A stretch of DNA of 23,259 bases, from contig JADRCO010001039.1 in the NCBI GenBank assembly GCA_021464525.1, positions 1-23,259 of the forward strand. The letters run 5' to 3'. Below, one piece after another: positions 20,773 to 23,259 of this stretch. The notes below the pieces were generated by a model, which was not told the DNA's origin, did no database searches, and saw nothing but the letters and a program-made list of their open reading frames with translations. The DNA comes from Rhizophagus sp. LPA8_4_AMF (taxonomy: Eukaryota; Glomeromycota; Glomeromycetes; Glomerales; Glomeraceae). How positions within the stretch are numbered: the first letter of the stretch is position 1; each line of letters starts with the position of its first letter. A program made the translations under genes and the position numbers.

Positions 20773-21127
20773 GAACCCAAATTAAAATTAAATAATAATA
20801 AAATTTTTAATAATTTTGTTAGTTTTTTTATATAGCATGTTATAAAATTATTTTTCTGAAATGTGGTAGTGTATAAACATTTTTTATCAAAAAATGCATC
20901 TGATCTTTTATATTAATAAAAATAAATTCTTGGCAAACTTTCTGAACTGAGTTTAGAAAAAACATGTGATCATATTTTTTTCCATATTTCAAATATGTTG
21001 TATCTCAGCCTGGTTGAGTACAGTAGTCACATGATACCTAAATTTTGAGATCGAGTCATAATGTTGTGTTCTCAAAGTTTAGCACTTTTTTTATATATAA
21101 TATTGTAAAGTATGGTGCAGTTGAAAC
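20773..21127. other. Spacer between MULE and second hAT
   Basis: AT-rich with no coding exon recognised. A mixed-composition segment near 20955-21070 contains TCAGCCTGGTTGAG and two CATGTGATCAT/TCACATGAT words, possibly a relic of another element. Confidence 0.4.
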
Positions 21128-21141
21128 TAGTGTTATTAAAA

Positions 21142-21360
21142 GTCCAGTTTGGTCCAACTTGAGACCAAAGTCAAACTGGACTGATAAAATATCAACTTGA
21201 ACTGGGCTGGACTGATGGATAATTTAATTTGGACCAAACTGAACTAATAGATGATTCAAGTTGGACTGGACTGGGCTGATTGATAATTCAAGTTGGACTG
21301 AGCCGGACTGCTATGACTTGATTTTATAAGTCAGACTGATGTAAGCTAAGCTGGACCGGA
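21142..21360. repeat. Subterminal array of the second hAT
   Basis: Repeats of GTTGGACTGGACTGGGCTGA and GATTGATAATTCAAG occur in units of about 45-50 bp. The GGCTGGACTGG core is also found in the right subterminal array of the first hAT. Confidence 0.75.
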
Positions 21361-21626
21361 CCATGAAGTTGATCTTTCATTGATTTGTATTCGTACTTTG
21401 CTAATTTGGTAGTTGGTACTATGATGTCATAATGATTTAATAACTATTGCAATTTTAAATTTTTTCCCATAGTCCTATGCTTTAAATGTCTAATTTGATA
21501 ATCACCAAAGTTCAAATTTACCGTTTTTCTTTTATACAAAAAACAATTTTTTTTACTTTATTAGTGTTAGATACAAAATTTTATACTTTTGCTAGCCAAT
21601 AAAAGTTTTTCTTCTATAATTCTATA

Positions 21627-23259
21627 ATGAGTGATAATTTAGAAAATTTCGAAACTCAAAATGATAATATACTTCATGAAGATCATGATATGGAAGAACG
21701 AAAAACTGATGAAGAAATATCTTTGGATTCATCAGAAATTAAAAGAAAATCAATTCCAATTCGTGCACCAAGTGTAGTTTGGCAACATTTTGAAAAAATC
21801 TACGATGATAATGGTACTCATTCTCAATCAAAATGTAATTATTGTGGTAAAACTTATACCACAAAGTGTTCTACAACTACCTTCAATAATCACTGGAAAA
21901 GTAAGCATTCAAAGATTCAACCGGGAGGTACTGGATCTATTGAGATGGCATTTAGTAATCCTGAAAAGAAAGTAAAATCAAAAGGTGATGAATATTTAGA
22001 TCACTTACATAGGCTTACCAATTGGGTGATTTTAGAATATCAACCATTCAGGGGAGTGGATAGTAGTTCATTTAGGGAGTTCATTAATGGTCTTAATCCC
22101 GGATTTAAAGTTCCTTCACGCCAGACTCTTCGTAATAAGATCGATGATAAATATATAAACTATAAAAATGGTATTATAAAAATGTTTCAGGTAAATAATT
22201 ATAATTTTATCTTAATTATATTATTTATTTATTTACTGATTTTGTTAATTTTATTTAGGAGAATGATTCGAAATTTGCTTTTACATCTGACTTATGGACG
22301 TCAGATACTGGTGCTCCTTACATGGTTCTTACAGGTCATTGGGTAGATAATAAATGGGATCTGAACCATGCAATAATTGCTTTTCAACGGCTTCCCCATC
22401 CACACACAGGAGAAGAGATTCAAAAAGCTACCCTTAAAATTCTCAAAGAATTTTCTATTGCAACCAAAGCTTCAACAATTACAATTGATAATGGTGCAAA
22501 TCAAGTTTCTGCAATGAGAAAACTTTCAACTGCACTTTCAGAAGAACTAAAAGTAGATTTTAATATTTTAAGATGCGGTGCTCACACAATTGCTCTTGTT
22601 GTAAATGCTGGATTATTAAGATTTAAACCTTTAATTGATAAAGTACGATCTTTTGTGGTAGAAGTGCGAAAATCTCCTAAAAAAGAACAAGAGTTAGCTT
22701 CTTTAGCACAAAATTTGAAAATTACATACAAAAAATTAATTAGGGATGTTAAGACACGTTGGAATAGTACTTATTCTATGTTGGAAGCATTTTTTGAAAA
22801 TAAAGCTATTATTAATGCAGTAATATCTATAAATAATGATGTCAATAAATTTAGTTTAACCGAAAATGAATGGATAGAGATCAGGTTATTTTGTGATTTT
22901 TTGAAGCCCTTTTATGAATTTACTGTAGAAATATCTGGATCCGACTATCCTACTCTTGGAATGCTATTGCTTTTTTTAGATCATTTAGAAGAACATTTAA
23001 ATACAACTATACAAGATAAGGAATCTCAAATACCAGTATGGATAAAAGATATTGCTAAAGCAATGAAAGAGAAATTTGATTCCTTGTCAAATAATCTTAA
23101 TAATTCAGCTGCTTATTTGACTTTAATATTGGATCCTTGTTACAAAACTCAAATTGTTCCTAATAATATAGATATAGAAATGGCAAAAAATACCCTTTTA
23201 GCCAAATTTAATAGTTATCAAGTGCTTATAGAAAGTGAAAAAAAAAATGAAGAGAATAG
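21627..23259 (+). CDS. hAT transposase, BED type, open but partial at the window end
   Basis: Exon 1 is 21627-22190 (188 codons). The intron 22191-22258 is GT..AG, phase 0. Exon 2 runs 22259-23259 without a stop for 333 codons and leaves the window. After an acidic start, a BED finger reads W-x-x-F..KCNYCGKTYTT..HWKSKHSK (about residues 52-96). A hAT core follows: TSDLWTSDTGAPYMVLTGHW (first catalytic Asp region), TIDNGANQVSAM (second Asp), the insertion-domain CGAHTIAL (C-x-x-H), KTRWNSTYSML and LILDPCYK. The C-terminal Glu and dimerisation block should lie beyond 23259. No stop or frameshift appears in 521 codons, unlike the first hAT, so this copy is young or still under selection. Host domestication is an alternative, but the subterminal repeats favour a transposon. 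Confidence 0.9.

Larger units (their letters stand above)
21128..23259 (+). mobile_element. Second hAT DNA transposon, 5' part, cut by the window end
   Basis: The left boundary is proposed at TAGTGTTATTAAAAGTCC, directly before a G-rich subterminal array. The possible 8-bp target copy GTTGAAAC (21120-21127) cannot be tested because the right end lies outside the window. The transposase is open throughout the visible part. Confidence 0.7.

Noticed and set aside
1-23259. tRNA, rRNA, CRISPR array or retroelement
   Set aside because: No cloverleaf with conserved T-loop, no rRNA-like block, no spaced identical repeats, and no reverse-transcriptase or LTR motif was found.

Overview
The window looks like nuclear DNA from an AT-rich early-diverging fungus. 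An arbuscular mycorrhizal species (Glomeromycotina, Rhizophagus-like) is the best guess. The reasons are very high A+T, one housekeeping gene cut into 19 exons by short GT..AG introns of 64-112 bp, small secreted proteins with Kex2-type LQKR sites, and nested MULE and hAT DNA transposons. The species call is inference; no marker here proves it.

Region 1 (1-13.5 kb) is the gene region. A complete RNA polymerase II second-largest-subunit gene (RPB2 type, minus strand, 3288-8546) joins cleanly into 1280 codons and keeps the catalytic and zinc-binding residues. It differs from yeast and human Rpb2 at many positions those two share, and it has an unusual repeat-bearing N-terminal extension. A second, divergent RPB2 copy is possible. 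Around it lie three small secreted-protein genes (1336-1875 plus; 9955-10353 minus; 11396-11848 minus). They share one core pattern and so form a dispersed paralogous family. Their cysteine count falls from four to two to none.

Region 2 (about 14.1-20.8 kb) is a three-level transposon nest. A FAR1/SWIM-type MULE transposase on the minus strand is split by a 3354-bp hAT element on the plus strand (15743-19096, near-perfect 8-bp target duplication). That hAT carries a 169-bp MITE (17371-17539, flanked by TATA on both sides). Both transposases are dead. The MULE frame has 14 in-frame stops but no frameshift seen, and every stop is one C-to-T or G-to-A step from Gln, Trp or Arg codons. This resembles RIP-like or 5-methylcytosine-driven decay.

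Region 3 (21.1 kb to the end) is the 5' part of a second hAT element whose transposase is fully open, with one intron, up to the window edge. It contrasts with the decayed elements beside it and may be recent or active.

The host genes do not form an operon or an obvious shared pathway. The strongest leads are the secreted family, the divergent RPB2, and the transition-only decay of the transposons.
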